DNA from: Farysia itapuensis
Taxonomy: Eukaryota; Basidiomycota; Ustilaginomycetes; Ustilaginales; Ustilaginaceae
Reading direction: 5' to 3'
Assembly (NCBI GenBank): GCA_023212645.1
Contig: JALBYC010000005.1
Span: 1-64,000 of the forward strand
DNA length: 64,000 nt
Shown here: piece after piece, positions 39,279 through 49,700 of the stretch
How positions within the stretch are numbered: the stretch's first letter is position 1
How the letters are laid out: every line of letters starts with the position of its first letter
Position numbers and translations under genes: made by a program
Notes under the pieces: generated by a model
The model's database searches: none
What the model was told of the DNA's origin: nothing
Seen by the model: only the letters and a program-made list of their open reading frames with translations

Positions 39279-40430
39279 ATGTCGGACGCATCTGCCTTGC
39301 TCGAGAACGGCACCAACGGCCGCGCCGAGCCCGTGGTCGTGGCAGCAAGCTCGGTGACGGAGGATGAAGCGGCGCTGTACGACAGGCAGATTCGTCTGTG
39401 GGGGTTGGAAGCACAGAACCGTCTACGCACATCGCACGTCCTCCTCTTGCACTGGGACGGTGTGGCGACCGAGGTGATTAAGAACATTGTGCTATCCGGC
39501 GTGGGGCGCGTGACGATTGTCGATTCACGGCCCGTAGATGCGTCGGTGGATCTGGTATCGTCTTTCTTCTTCCGCCAGACTGATGTGGGCACTGCCAAGT
39601 GTTCTTCTGCGCCGCTGGATCGTATACGAGCGCTGAACCCGCTGGTCAAAGTCGAAGGCATCTCGACCCAATCCGTGCTCGATACCCTGCTGGGGGCAGG
39701 GATGGAGGCGGAGGCGGAAGAGTGGATTCGAGCGTTGGGCAATGTAGGTCAGATGGTCGTCACCTCCATCACCGATCGAACCACCCTCGTCCGCCTCAAC
39801 AGGCTCAGCCGTCGACTCGGGATCAAGTTCTTCTTTGCCCAGAGCTACGGTCTGGGCGGATGCTACTTTGCCGACCAGCTCCAGCACGATTACATCGTCG
39901 AAAGACCGGTTCCAGGCTCGTCAACGGGGGAGAAAAAGAGACTCAAACACCGCCAAACTTTCGTCCCGCTCGAAACATCCCTCTCCCACACATGGCACAG
40001 TCTCACCGACCGCCAAAAGAAACGGGTCAAACTCCCGCTCGACTACTTCACCCTGCTCGCCTACTGGACCCTTCTCGGCACTACTGGCGCAGCTGCTGCT
40101 GCTCAGTCCATTGGTCCCGCACAACTTATCGAAGCAACCCGAGAGGTTATCACCGAAAAGGGCCTTTTGCCCGACGCCCTCCTGCCTGCCAACGCGAAAG
40201 CGCAAGCGGAGGCGTATATGACGCAGTTCCTCGCCGCCTTGTCGTTTGGAGACGCCGTGTTGTCGCCAATAGCAAGCGTACTGGGCGGCATTCTGAGCCA
40301 GGACTTGCTCAACTCGATCGGCGCAAGGGAAGAACCGATGGTCAACTGGCTCTTTCTCGAACTCAACGGCAATGGGTCCGCCTCAGTCCACCGTATTGGT
40401 AACATTGATCCCGTCAGTGTCGTCTCCTAG
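39279..40430 (+). CDS. AOS1: SUMO-activating enzyme E1 subunit Aos1 (SAE1)
   Basis: A 383-residue ThiF/E1-fold protein, the regulatory half of the SUMO E1 that pairs with Uba2. It has the E1 N-terminal signature LYDRQIRLWGLEAQNRL, a nucleotide-fold region with DGVATEVIKNIVLSGVG and VTIVDSR, and later SYGLGGCYF. No catalytic Cys domain is present, as expected since thioester chemistry is in Uba2. The C-terminal SPIASVLGGILSQDLLNSIG matches the conserved 'PxxAxxGGxxxQE' type helix of E1 subunits. I start at MSDASALLENG (39279). An in-frame ATG at 39204 adds a Cys/Arg-rich 25 residues that look like leader. AATAAA at 40489-40494 is a candidate poly(A) signal. Confidence 0.93.
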   Translation: MSDASALLENGTNGRAEPVVVAASSVTEDEAALYDRQIRLWGLEAQNRLRTSHVLLLHWDGVATEVIKNIVLSGVGRVTIVDSRPVDASVDLVSSFFFRQTDVGTAKCSSAPLDRIRALNPLVKVEGISTQSVLDTLLGAGMEAEAEEWIRALGNVGQMVVTSITDRTTLVRLNRLSRRLGIKFFFAQSYGLGGCYFADQLQHDYIVERPVPGSSTGEKKRLKHRQTFVPLETSLSHTWHSLTDRQKKRVKLPLDYFTLLAYWTLLGTTGAAAAAQSIGPAQLIEATREVITEKGLLPDALLPANAKAQAEAYMTQFLAALSFGDAVLSPIASVLGGILSQDLLNSIGAREEPMVNWLFLELNGNGSASVHRIGNIDPVSVVS

Positions 40431-40432
40431 CC

Positions 40433-40434
<2 letters not shown>

Positions 40435-40466
<32 letters not shown>
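40435..40466. repeat. (CA)16 microsatellite
   Basis: Sixteen CA units start four bases after the AOS1 stop codon, so the repeat is in the 3' untranslated region of that gene. The rest of the 295-base convergent gap up to 40725 holds no gene. Confidence 0.97.
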
Positions 40467-40467
<1 letters not shown>

Positions 40468-40725
40468 CGCTGCAAGAAAATCAGTTCCAATAAAGATGCA
40501 TTCCAGGTTGTGCATTCCCGACGGGGAGCTGCAAAAAGGGAGTGAACATGTAACGACTGTGAAACAAGGGGGAGTCGGGGGGGAAATGGAGTAGCGCGCA
40601 AGGACAGGTGCGGAGTGATCGTGATGAACATCGCAGCAGACACTGTCAGAGAGTCAAGAAGGCAGAAAGGACAAAAAGGCGGTATAGAATGTTCGAAAGT
40701 GTATGTTCGCAAGGGGACGGGGAGG

Positions 40726-41700
40726 CTATAGCCCAAGGAGGAGGACGGTAGCGGCTGAAGCGGTGAGGGCCACGACGAGCTTGGCGGCGTGGGTGCGGAA
40801 GCCTGAGTTTTGAGCTGTGCCACCCTGGACGATGTTGTAGGTGGGTTTGTCGCCCTGTTTGCGAACGGCGTAGTTGGCAGCGTACTGGCCCGGTTTGCCA
40901 CACGTGTTGCCAAATTCACTGAGACACTTGTTGACGCAGTCATTGGTGGATGCTACGCCCTGGTTTGGCTTAATGCATGCATCCTTGCACGCCGTGTTTC
41001 GGCCCTGGCAGTCGGCAAGCATGACTGGCCATTGGTACTGCTGCAGACGGCTGTCTCCCTTGGAGCACGAGCAGGCGACACCCATGTACTTTGTCTCACA
41101 GAAGTTGTTCAGCTTGGCTTCCGGGTCGACACATCCAGCTGTCTTGCAGAACTGCATCTGCGACGCACACGTAGCCGTCTTGGAGGCATCCGAAGAAGAG
41201 TTCATGGCGAGATTCCAGTTGTACGTTGGCACGCCGTTGGTGTCGGCAAAGACGACCTGGTATGGCGAAGAGACCAGACTTGGCAAACTGAGGTACGTTC
41301 CTGTGGCGGTGGCTGAGGGCAAAGTATAGTTGGACGAGGCAGAAGAGCTGACTGCTGGGATGGACGAAGGTAACGAGCTGACATTGATGATGGCTGTAGA
41401 GGATGGCAGTGGATCGGGCTTGTAGGTCACAGTGCCCGCGGCATATGCTGGCGACGAGGCAGAGCTGCTCGAGGCAGAGCTTGGTGTTGCACTGGCCGCT
41501 GAAGAGGGAGTAGCAGAGCTTGCTGCTGGCGCTGAGCTCGGAGCAGCGCTGGATGCCGCCGGCGCCACTGAAGTTGAAGCTGCCGATGCCTGCGAACTTC
41601 CACCCAGATCTATCGACAAGAGAGACGACTGTGCGGATGCGGTATTTGTGACCATCAATGCTGCCGACAGTGCCCAGAGGGCGGATACTGCATGCTTCAT
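40726..41700 (-). CDS. Secreted, GPI-anchored-type Ser/Ala-rich Cys-containing surface protein
   Basis: A 324-residue protein. MKHAVSALWALSAALMVTNT with cleavage near TASAQS is a clear signal peptide. Residues about 25-160 are Ser/Ala/Pro/Thr-rich, likely O-mannosylated. A compact domain of about 110 residues contains 12 Cys (from TATCASQMQFCKTAGC to FGNTCGKPG), an even number fitting six disulfides. The pattern resembles the fungal DUF7707-type cell-surface proteins. The C-terminus has small residues (QNSGFRTH) followed by a hydrophobic end (LVVALTASAATVLLLGL), the layout of a GPI-anchor signal. Likely location is plasma membrane or cell wall, function unknown. I start at 41700. An in-frame ATG-less extension to 41793 would hide the signal peptide. 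Confidence 0.88.
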   Translation of the reverse strand: MKHAVSALWALSAALMVTNTASAQSSLLSIDLGGSSQASAASTSVAPAASSAAPSSAPAASSATPSSAASATPSSASSSSASSPAYAAGTVTYKPDPLPSSTAIINVSSLPSSIPAVSSSASSNYTLPSATATGTYLSLPSLVSSPYQVVFADTNGVPTYNWNLAMNSSSDASKTATCASQMQFCKTAGCVDPEAKLNNFCETKYMGVACSCSKGDSRLQQYQWPVMLADCQGRNTACKDACIKPNQGVASTNDCVNKCLSEFGNTCGKPGQYAANYAVRKQGDKPTYNIVQGGTAQNSGFRTHAAKLVVALTASAATVLLLGL

Positions 41701-42035
41701 TGTTGCGCGAGAGGATCGAGGGGGGAGAGAGAGGTGGTGAGGGGGAAGGATGGAGAAAAAAAGGCGGGGAGAGGGCAGAGGCTGCTTGCTCAAAGCGGCG
41801 CCCAGAGGAAAGAGTGCAGATCGTCAGAGCGTTTGCCGCCTCAGCAACCGCCGACTTTAGCGAGACGCGGAGTTGCAATTCAGCCCAATTTTCACGAAAT
41901 AAAAATGCGATTCCGCGACAAACGCCAAACGCCTGAAAATCGGGGCTGATCGGGATCAACTCATCGGGCTGAGCACAACCATCCGTTTCTTCTTCAGGGT
42001 CCAAAAGTACGGCTTTCCCTACCCACTCAGCATAG
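41701..42035. promoter_or_regulatory. Divergent promoter region, surface protein / RRN7
   Basis: 335 bases between two start codons. The strand sense of the surface protein gene shows a long CT-rich leader (about 41705-41790), as is common before highly expressed fungal genes. The RRN7 side is AT-richer. No TATA box is obvious and no gene is supported. Confidence 0.5.
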
Positions 42036-45002
42036 ATGGCGAGACCATCCTCGTCTTCTCAGCCCAATCCTTCTCGCAGCTACGACCTCGACTATCTCTA
42101 CTCCACACAGCCAGCTTCTCAGCACGATGTTCCGGAATCATCGCGAAGGCCACAGTGTCCTGAATGTGGGACACGCAAGATGCGTCTCAGTGCAGGCCAG
42201 CTCATCTGTAAGCGTGGCCATGTACAGCAACACTTTCGCGTCGAGCAAGGCGAAGACGACGGCTTCCTTGGTGATGGTGTAGCTAGAAAGCTGCGAGCCA
42301 AACGTGTAGTCCGCGTAAAGAAGCTCAAGAGTCAGTTTACCTCTCTTTTCTCCTTTCCCGATACGGATGTCGAGCCAGACGAGGACGAGGTAGCTGCTTT
42401 GTCCAGCGCCGTGAATTCTCCAGCTCCTTCTACCTACAGCCGTGCCAACAGCGCCGCTCTCACTACCAATGATGAAGACGACTCATTAGACGAGGAGGAA
42501 AGAAGTGCTCGCCCACCAAACACAGCACGAAGGCGAACCATCTGGCAGGCCGGCGTCGGCTTGCAAGGAACCTTTGAAAGCCGCTTCAGTCTCCTACAAT
42601 GCCTTCAACTTGTGTTGCGGCTTCAACTACATGCTCTGCGTCAAAAATGGCAAGACAAACTACCAATTCACACCGAAGCCATCGCCAAGGATCTGTGGGC
42701 TATGCTCGTCTCTCAGCTTCCCGTATCCGAATTTCCACCAGAACCGCTCATTGCGGCCACATTTGACTGGCATACACGCTCTGAGATCTCGCAAGAGGAG
42801 GCAGCAGAACGCTTTCCGAACCACTTACCGTATGATCCCGAAAAAGAGGTGAAAGACCACCGCAGACGCATGCTCTTCAATCGCTATCGCGCTCAGCAAA
42901 GCACCAGCGAAGCGGCCAACATAACCAGTCCCAACGATCTGATGGAGAAGATAGACCATGTTCTGCACGGTATGGGGACTGGCTTTGAGCGCGCAACCAC
43001 TGAAGACGCTTCGGCAATGCAAGAGGATGCTGACAATCTGCCAGATCCCGAAGAGGAGCTAGCCCGGCTTGACCCGGTCTTCGCCGAGCAGCGAAAGAAA
43101 AGGATAGAAAGACATCAATCGAGTACTGCTTCGTCTGCTAGCGTCGACGGTGACGGGAACGAAAGCACAAAGCAGCACGCGAGTCAACCATCCATCGCGC
43201 AAACTGACAATGACCCAACCGACGATGTCAATGACGGACAAACATCCAGAAAGCGTCAAAGAGGATGGGCTCAAGCTCGGCATATCAAGAACGACTGGCA
43301 CACTATACGTTCTTTCCTCAAACTCCCTACAACCGTGTCTATCATCTACCTGGCTTTGTGGGTTCTCAAGATCCCGATCTTGTGGACCGACTTGACGACG
43401 CTGATCAAGTCGTTTGAACTACCTTACCTCAATGTCGTGCACAAGCTTCCACTCTCCATGACCAAGTTTCTGAATCATTACGTGCTTGACGATAAGATCG
43501 GTCTGGATACCGACATTGCCCCGTCAATAACAGCGTTGCACCGGCACACAATCAGCTTGGCGAACCTGCTACACACGACATACGACATAGCTTTCGGCGA
43601 GGGCAACATGACCGGTATACTGGCTCGTTTGACCAAAGGCATGGCTCTGCCTCCTCCTTTCTATGTGGCGACAAAACGTACACTCAGCGCACTCGAAGGC
43701 GTGAGTATGAAACTCGTGTCGAAAGAACAGGATGTTCTGCAAGACGGAGCCAATGTCGCACGAAAGTCGCGTCAATTGGGCACAGCTGCGAAACTGAATG
43801 CCGAGCCCAAGGAATACATGATCTTAGCAGCGTTGCTGGTCAACCTCAAGCTGAGGTATGGACTGGATGGTCAGGTCCGGCACGAAGACCTCAAATCGCA
43901 GAGTACAGGCGGTGAACAAGTAGCTCCGTCACAAGCTATATTGTCATGCGCGCCTGACCTGGGAGCATGGCTTGATATGCTCGATGCTCGTACAGCGCGT
44001 ACCAAACAGTCTCCCGCTTCTGTCTGGGATCTGGATCAGGATTTGGAGGCCATGGACATGACAGATGCACAGATGCACGCGTACGCGACATTTGCGGAAG
44101 AGAACCTCGTGTTGCCAAACCAGCTCGAGATTCATGCCTGGCGTCGCGAGGAGAGTCGACGACATTGGGTCAAGTTTGCCGACTTCCTTCCAGCTTCCCA
44201 AGCCGTCATTCCTCCCCAGGAGACAAGCGCAGCGCAAGCAGACGACCTGGCTTTGCTGTACGCAAAGCATGCAACACGACCAGGCTCACCATCTGAGACA
44301 GCCCTGCCGTGCGGAGCGGCTTACCATCACCATCGGTTTCAGTCGGATACAACGGGTCTAGCGTACTCGCCGCTGTACACCCGTGTTTTGGCGCACGCAA
44401 ATCGACTCGTCGGAATCCAGATCACTTCATCTGGCGTCGAAGCAGACTTGGCCAACGTGATTCGATCCGCCGCTTCGGAGAAGGTGGCTCTGGAAACGCA
44501 TTTTGGCATCCAAGCACATCTCGAGCTCGTCGAAGAAATCCTTCTTGCCGATCTCGACACCCGAGGCTACGCTCCAAGCACTGACTATGCGCAGCCAGTC
44601 TCGAGCGGGGGTACCGCTGCAAGTAGCGAGCAAAGACTGCATGCGGCGCTGAACACGTTTATTTACGGTGGCGTGCAGAGAAAACGCGCCGCCTCGTCCA
44701 AGCAGGCTCTACGCGCCAAGAAGAGTACGGGCGGCAGGCTGAAGCGGCCACGTGCGTTCAAGAACCGCCTTCCCACCAGCGCCGCCGCTACCACCACCGC
44801 GGACAGGAGCTCACGACAGGAGCGCGAACTCCGCATCACGCAAGCACTCGACGCTTTCAAAGCAGGTCAATTTGCAAACCTCTACCGCGCTGCTCTGCAT
44901 TTTTCCGTCCCACGACGTACTCTCGTCGACCGATATAACGGGAGGCAGTCAATCGATCAGCATCTCAACTTGCTCAATAGTCGCACGCGCAACCAGCAGT
45001 AA
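42036..45002 (+). CDS. RRN7: RNA polymerase I core factor subunit Rrn7 (TAF1B-like) with C-terminal Psq-type helix-turn-helix
   Basis: A 988-residue protein. The N-terminus carries the Rrn7 zinc ribbon: C41 and C44 (CPECG), C58 and H62 (LICKRGH). A TFIIB-like cyclin region follows (ESRFSLLQCLQLVLRLQLHALRQKW, then SIIYLALWVLKIPILWTDL). In yeast this factor joins Rrn6 and Rrn11 to recruit Pol I to the rDNA promoter. The final 59 residues (about 930-988, DNA 44823-44999) read ALDAFKAGQFANLYRAALHF then SVPRRTLVDRYNGRQS, which matches the pipsqueak/Tigger-type DNA-binding helix-turn-helix of transposases and related proteins. This is not a standard part of Rrn7. It is joined through a basic Ser/Ala/Thr linker without a frame break. 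The core match is sound, the fused domain is a strong pattern match made by eye. Confidence 0.88.
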   Translation: MARPSSSSQPNPSRSYDLDYLYSTQPASQHDVPESSRRPQCPECGTRKMRLSAGQLICKRGHVQQHFRVEQGEDDGFLGDGVARKLRAKRVVRVKKLKSQFTSLFSFPDTDVEPDEDEVAALSSAVNSPAPSTYSRANSAALTTNDEDDSLDEEERSARPPNTARRRTIWQAGVGLQGTFESRFSLLQCLQLVLRLQLHALRQKWQDKLPIHTEAIAKDLWAMLVSQLPVSEFPPEPLIAATFDWHTRSEISQEEAAERFPNHLPYDPEKEVKDHRRRMLFNRYRAQQSTSEAANITSPNDLMEKIDHVLHGMGTGFERATTEDASAMQEDADNLPDPEEELARLDPVFAEQRKKRIERHQSSTASSASVDGDGNESTKQHASQPSIAQTDNDPTDDVNDGQTSRKRQRGWAQARHIKNDWHTIRSFLKLPTTVSIIYLALWVLKIPILWTDLTTLIKSFELPYLNVVHKLPLSMTKFLNHYVLDDKIGLDTDIAPSITALHRHTISLANLLHTTYDIAFGEGNMTGILARLTKGMALPPPFYVATKRTLSALEGVSMKLVSKEQDVLQDGANVARKSRQLGTAAKLNAEPKEYMILAALLVNLKLRYGLDGQVRHEDLKSQSTGGEQVAPSQAILSCAPDLGAWLDMLDARTARTKQSPASVWDLDQDLEAMDMTDAQMHAYATFAEENLVLPNQLEIHAWRREESRRHWVKFADFLPASQAVIPPQETSAAQADDLALLYAKHATRPGSPSETALPCGAAYHHHRFQSDTTGLAYSPLYTRVLAHANRLVGIQITSSGVEADLANVIRSAASEKVALETHFGIQAHLELVEEILLADLDTRGYAPSTDYAQPVSSGGTAASSEQRLHAALNTFIYGGVQRKRAASSKQALRAKKSTGGRLKRPRAFKNRLPTSAAATTTADRSSRQERELRITQALDAFKAGQFANLYRAALHFSVPRRTLVDRYNGRQSIDQHLNLLNSRTRNQQ

Positions 45003-45073
45003 ACCTCCCCCTTTTTTCCACGTAAGGGAAAGTTGTAAAAGAAAAACTGCATAGTATCGAGGTGTTGGGTTTC

Positions 45074-46564
45074 TCAGTGAGCGGGCGAGTCGGTGATGTC
45101 GTAAGGGACGGTGGTTTTGCGAGGGGCGTGGCCCCATTCCATGTGGCCGTGTGCGCTTGCGAATTTCAAGCCTGGTGTGCGGTGCAACCCTGTATCAGGC
45201 TCGGTGGCTTCTTGATCGAACTCGTCCTCGTCCTCGTCGTCGTTGGGGGCGTAGATGGAATCCTCATCGTCGTCTTGAGCGGGGCGGGTGGCGTGGCGCG
45301 GATGCGTGGGCATGCGGATGGACGCCGTCACCGCTTCCAGCTTCTTGAGTGTGGGGATGGAGACGAGGTACGTTCGTCCGTCGCCGTGTGGGTTGCCGAG
45401 GGGGAGGAACCAGAGCAGTTTGTGCGGGCCCATGATCTGGGTCCAGTTACTCGCCGTTCCGACGTCGTAGACGTTGAGTTTGCTAGCACGTTTGAGTGCC
45501 AGACGCTCTTCGCGAGTTAGGCGGTCGTCTGACCTCCAATTTGGCCCGCCACGCTTACGACCTCCCCCCTCCGCCGACGCCGAAGCGGGGGAAGTAGAGA
45601 CGATGCTCCGAAGACGGTCCTGCACGGGGGAGCGGTCCGCATTGACGGCGACTCGTAACCGCACCCGACCTGAACCCTCCATACTTTCAATCGTCGTTCT
45701 GTTCTTGCAGATCAACCAAGCATGGTATGCGGCAAAGGGAAGGAGACTTGCGCCAAAGATGAAGCCGAGAAACAGGACGACGGCCCAGGAGATGGGACTG
45801 GATTCGAAGCCGTCATGCTCCTGTTCGACGTAGATGAGGAGCGCGCGTGCGACCTCCTGACAGGCGTAGACGCAGAACAGGGCGGTGTAGGAGATGAAGA
45901 GGAAGAAGGGCTTGTGATTGCGTAGGCCGATGCACCGGTTTGCGAGCCAGGGACAGTGGTGGTCCATTCGCAGTACACAGCGCTTACACGACGAGCAGTG
46001 GTGACACCGGTCTGGTTTGGGAGCATTGCACTTGTTGCACCATCGAGACTCGCCGCTAGACTTGACCCAGATATCCGACCGTCCCTCGACCGGAGGATGC
46101 GAAGAGGCGGGAGTGAATCGGCGCAGATCGTCGAGTTGCTGCCGCCCAGACCGGGCTGGATACTGTGGTTGACCTGGGATCAACGCTTGCGACAGCAATG
46201 GCGCCTGCGCGCTGTCCTCTCCCTGCTCCAGTTCGTACTCGCTCCCCGACCGTGCAGGGTCAGCACCCCACGCCTCTACATTGCGCAAAGAAGAAGGAGT
46301 GCCGGGATTCTTAAAGACGGCCACGACAAAGCTCCACAGCGCGGCACCTGCGAGCAAGGTGGAGACGACAATCTCGCTCAGCGCTGCACCATACTGGGCC
46401 CTGTGAATCAAGTGGTACTGCACGCCGAGGGAGAGTGCAACGGTAAGGTAGGCGTATGTGATGAGGCCGATGATAAAGACAAACGGGATCCAGCGGACAT
46501 TGTTGGCGAGAACAAGGACCCAGTGCGGTGCTCTTGGATCCTTGGGATCGCAGGTGAATGCCAT
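45074..46564 (-). CDS. PFA3: DHHC palmitoyltransferase, Pfa3-like
   Basis: A 496-residue S-acyltransferase. Two transmembrane segments precede the cysteine-rich domain (about 23-47 and 63-84). The CRD reads CNKCNAPKPDRCHHCSSC, then DHHC at 201-204, followed by PWLANRCIGLRNHKPF. Two more membrane segments follow (about 219-245 and 256-280). The CRD, with PDRCHHCSSC, is closest to yeast Pfa3, which acts at the vacuole on Vac8. The long cytosolic tail (about 290-496) ends in an acidic stretch and is not conserved. The first ATG in frame is 46564 (MAFTCDPKD). Open sequence to 46675 has no ATG, so it is leader or part of an undetected exon. The gene is divergent from RAD50. Confidence 0.92.
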   Translation of the reverse strand: MAFTCDPKDPRAPHWVLVLANNVRWIPFVFIIGLITYAYLTVALSLGVQYHLIHRAQYGAALSEIVVSTLLAGAALWSFVVAVFKNPGTPSSLRNVEAWGADPARSGSEYELEQGEDSAQAPLLSQALIPGQPQYPARSGRQQLDDLRRFTPASSHPPVEGRSDIWVKSSGESRWCNKCNAPKPDRCHHCSSCKRCVLRMDHHCPWLANRCIGLRNHKPFFLFISYTALFCVYACQEVARALLIYVEQEHDGFESSPISWAVVLFLGFIFGASLLPFAAYHAWLICKNRTTIESMEGSGRVRLRVAVNADRSPVQDRLRSIVSTSPASASAEGGGRKRGGPNWRSDDRLTREERLALKRASKLNVYDVGTASNWTQIMGPHKLLWFLPLGNPHGDGRTYLVSIPTLKKLEAVTASIRMPTHPRHATRPAQDDDEDSIYAPNDDEDEDEFDQEATEPDTGLHRTPGLKFASAHGHMEWGHAPRKTTVPYDITDSPAH

Positions 46565-46736
46565 GGCCAAGCAGTGATCAGCGTTGCCCAGTCCGTCTTG
46601 ACATCTGTGGTGGAAGAGCTGAGAGGCTGTGGCGGCCAAAAGTGCCAAAAAAGTGGAGAAAGAAGAGAGCAACACTCACACACTCGGTTGTCATTCTCGA
46701 CCACGGTGAACGGCATCTTCTCACTCTGTGCACGCC
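46565..46736. promoter_or_regulatory. Compact bidirectional promoter, PFA3-like gene / RAD50
   Basis: Only 172 bases separate the start codons of the palmitoyltransferase gene and RAD50, so the two genes must share control sequence. I see no TATA box or recognisable factor site. Confidence 0.6.
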
Positions 46737-49700
46737 ATGGCGTCGCTTGACAAGCTCGCCATTCGCGGCGTGCGCTCCTTTGACGACAAGTCGATCAACA
46801 TTATCCAGTTCTTCCAGCCGCTCACCGTCATCGTGGGCTACAATGGCAGTGGCAAGACGACCATTATCGAGTGCCTCAAGTATGCCACCACGGGCGACCT
46901 TCCACCCAACACAAAGGGCGGTGCATTCGTGCACGATCCACAGATGGCCTCGTCCAACGAAGTCAAGGCTCAAGTCAGGCTGCGCTTCTATGCTGCCAAC
47001 AAGGTTCGAATGAACTGCGTGCGAAACCTCCAAGTCTCGCGCAAAAAGGGAGGCGGGCTCACAATGAAGACCCTCGAGGGCCTGCTCCAGATCGCTGATG
47101 ACGACGCAAAGACGGGGAAGCGAGGCACGCTTTCGACAAAGTGCTCTGAACTGGATGAAGAGATCCCACGTCTGCTCGGTGTATCGCGCAGCATCCTCGA
47201 AAATGTCATCTTTTGTCACCAGGAGGACAGTAATTGGCCCCTCTCCGAACCTGCCAGTCTCAAGAAGAAGTTTGACGACATCTTTGAAGCCACTCGCTAC
47301 ACAAAGGCGCTTGACAACATCAAGTCTCTGCGCAAAGACCGCGCAAACGTGCTCAAAGTCGACAAAGCCTCGCTCGAAGGTCTCAAAGTCGACAAAGACC
47401 GTGCAGATACCATCAAGACCAAGCTCGTCCGTCTCCAGTCCGACCTCGCCGACAAAGAAGCGGCGCTGCAAGAGCTCAATGAAACTATTCGAGTCAAGAC
47501 CGTGCAGAACTCCAAATTCTACGACGAGGCTACCAAATTCCGCGAGATTGTCAATCGAGCGGAAACGTTGGAAGAAAAGGAACGGCTGCACAAGGAAAAC
47601 ATGTCGGCCTTGCAAGCCACGATGACCATCATCAAAGATTCAGATGCCGAGCTACAAAAGCGCAAAGAGAGTTTCCGCGCCGATCTCGACCAGAGCAGAG
47701 ATAAGCAGAACAGTCTCAAACGACGTATAGCAGAAAAGCAGGAGGAATTACGCACATTCCAGGCGCGTCATCAGACCAAGCTCTCCGAAAAGGGAGGCTT
47801 GGAAGCAGAACAGCGCAGTCATGACCAAGCAAAGGCCAAGCGACAGACCTACATCGAACATCTTAGCGCTACTCTGGTCATGCGAGGCTTTGAAAGCTCA
47901 AATCTCAGCGAAACTCAGATCAGCGACTTTGAGCAGAGTATCAGAGATCAACTGCGAAAGCTTCACAGCGAGCTAGCCAAAGCAAAGGAGGCAAACGCGG
48001 ACAAAGAGGAAAGTTTGAGCTCGTCGTGGCAGAATTTGCGAGCAGAACTACGTGCCAAGCAAAGTGAAAGAGAACAACTGGCTGCAACCATCAAACGGAC
48101 CAAAGACAAGATCAAGAAAACACAGGAAGAGCTCGAAACAACTTTCCTGACAAAGACCGATCTGGAGGCTGTAGAGAAAGAACGAGAAGAGCTCGGCAGC
48201 AAAGTCAGTGCTGCGCAGAAAGACTTTGAAGACGCACAATATGACGAGCGTATTCGCAAGAAGAATTCAGAGATCAGAGAGAAGGACGATTTGCGCGAAG
48301 AGCGCACATCCCAAACCAACTTGCTCAACCGACACGCCGAGATGCGTGCCTCTCTCGGTATGAAGCAGCAAGAAAGCAAGACCCGTCGAGCCGACGCGCA
48401 GGCTCTCATGGAAAGGCATCGTTCTGCTATTGCGAGCTTCACGCACGCCGACTTGCCGCTGGAGCAAGTCGAGACCGAAATTGGCAAAGCGATGTCTCGC
48501 CAAGAACAAGAATTGTCCAAGCTGGAGACAGTAGAGCATTCCAAAAGCAAACAAGTACAACAGATACAGTCTGGACTGGCTTTCACCAAAAAGCAGGTGT
48601 CCGACAAGCAGGGCTTGCTTGCGCAATTACAAAAGGAGATTGCCGACGTTCTAGCAGCTGAATTCGACACTGCAAGTGAAGCGGTCACCGTCAGTGCTGA
48701 CGAAGTAGCGGCAGCCAAGGACGAGTATGCTTCCGTCGATTCACTGGATTCCTTCCTCCGCAGAGTGCTTCGAGAGGCAAAGAGTAAGGGTAATTGTCTC
48801 GCTTGTAATCGAGGTGTCAGCAAGACAGAATTGGCTGCCATCGAGAAGCACATTACGTCAACATTGGCATCAAGCAACACGGAAGCCAGAAAAAGGGAGC
48901 TCAAAGGCGAGATCGAAGGCTGGGTACAGCGCAATGCTGAGTGTCAGGTCGCTCTTGCCAAAGAAACCCAGCTGAAAACCATGAAAGAAAACGAGCTGCC
49001 CGGTCTGGAACAGACGATTGCGAGCGAAGAAGCCAAGCTCGCCTCTGCCACTGTCGAGGAAGAGCAATGCACTGAGCAGGTCACAAAGACACGAGCAGAT
49101 GTCGCAAAGTTGCGGGAGCTCAAGCGTCTGGGCTCTGATATTTCACGTCTGCTAGGCGAAGCCACAGAGTTTGACAAACAGGTAGAGGCGATGCAAAGTG
49201 ACCTGGCCAGCACTGGATCAACTCAGACTGCCGAACAGGTACAGATGGAAATCGATCAGCTGGCTTCTGCCATCAAGTCACTCAAACGAGAGCTGAACGG
49301 TCTGCAACAAGATCGCGAAACCAAACGAAGCCTGATCGCCAGTCTGGAGCGTGACACGCATCGCATCGAGATGAGTCTGGTGCAAAAACGCCAAGACTAT
49401 GCCAAAAAGGAGGCGCTCGAACAGCAACTTGCCGAAATGACACACGATTACAACGAAAAGCAACACGCGACCCAGACACTCGACTCTGAAATCGAAGTCG
49501 CTGCAGGTCCGATCCGACGAGCAAAGGAAGAACTCGAGTCTTTCAAGAGCGAGGCGGACGAGGCTGAGCTCAAGCTCAAATCCCAGGTGACGTCGTTGGA
49601 AGATTCGCTACGAGAGATGCGCGATCTCAACGCTGCAGTCAACGCATTTGTACAGCAGAGAGGTGCTCAAAGGCTTGAAGAGTGCGCGGAAGCCATCGAG

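Noticed and set aside
47963..48934. A 323-codon Ser/Leu-rich frame antisense to RAD50
   Set aside because: It mirrors the coiled-coil coding strand. RAD50 is continuous and intact here.
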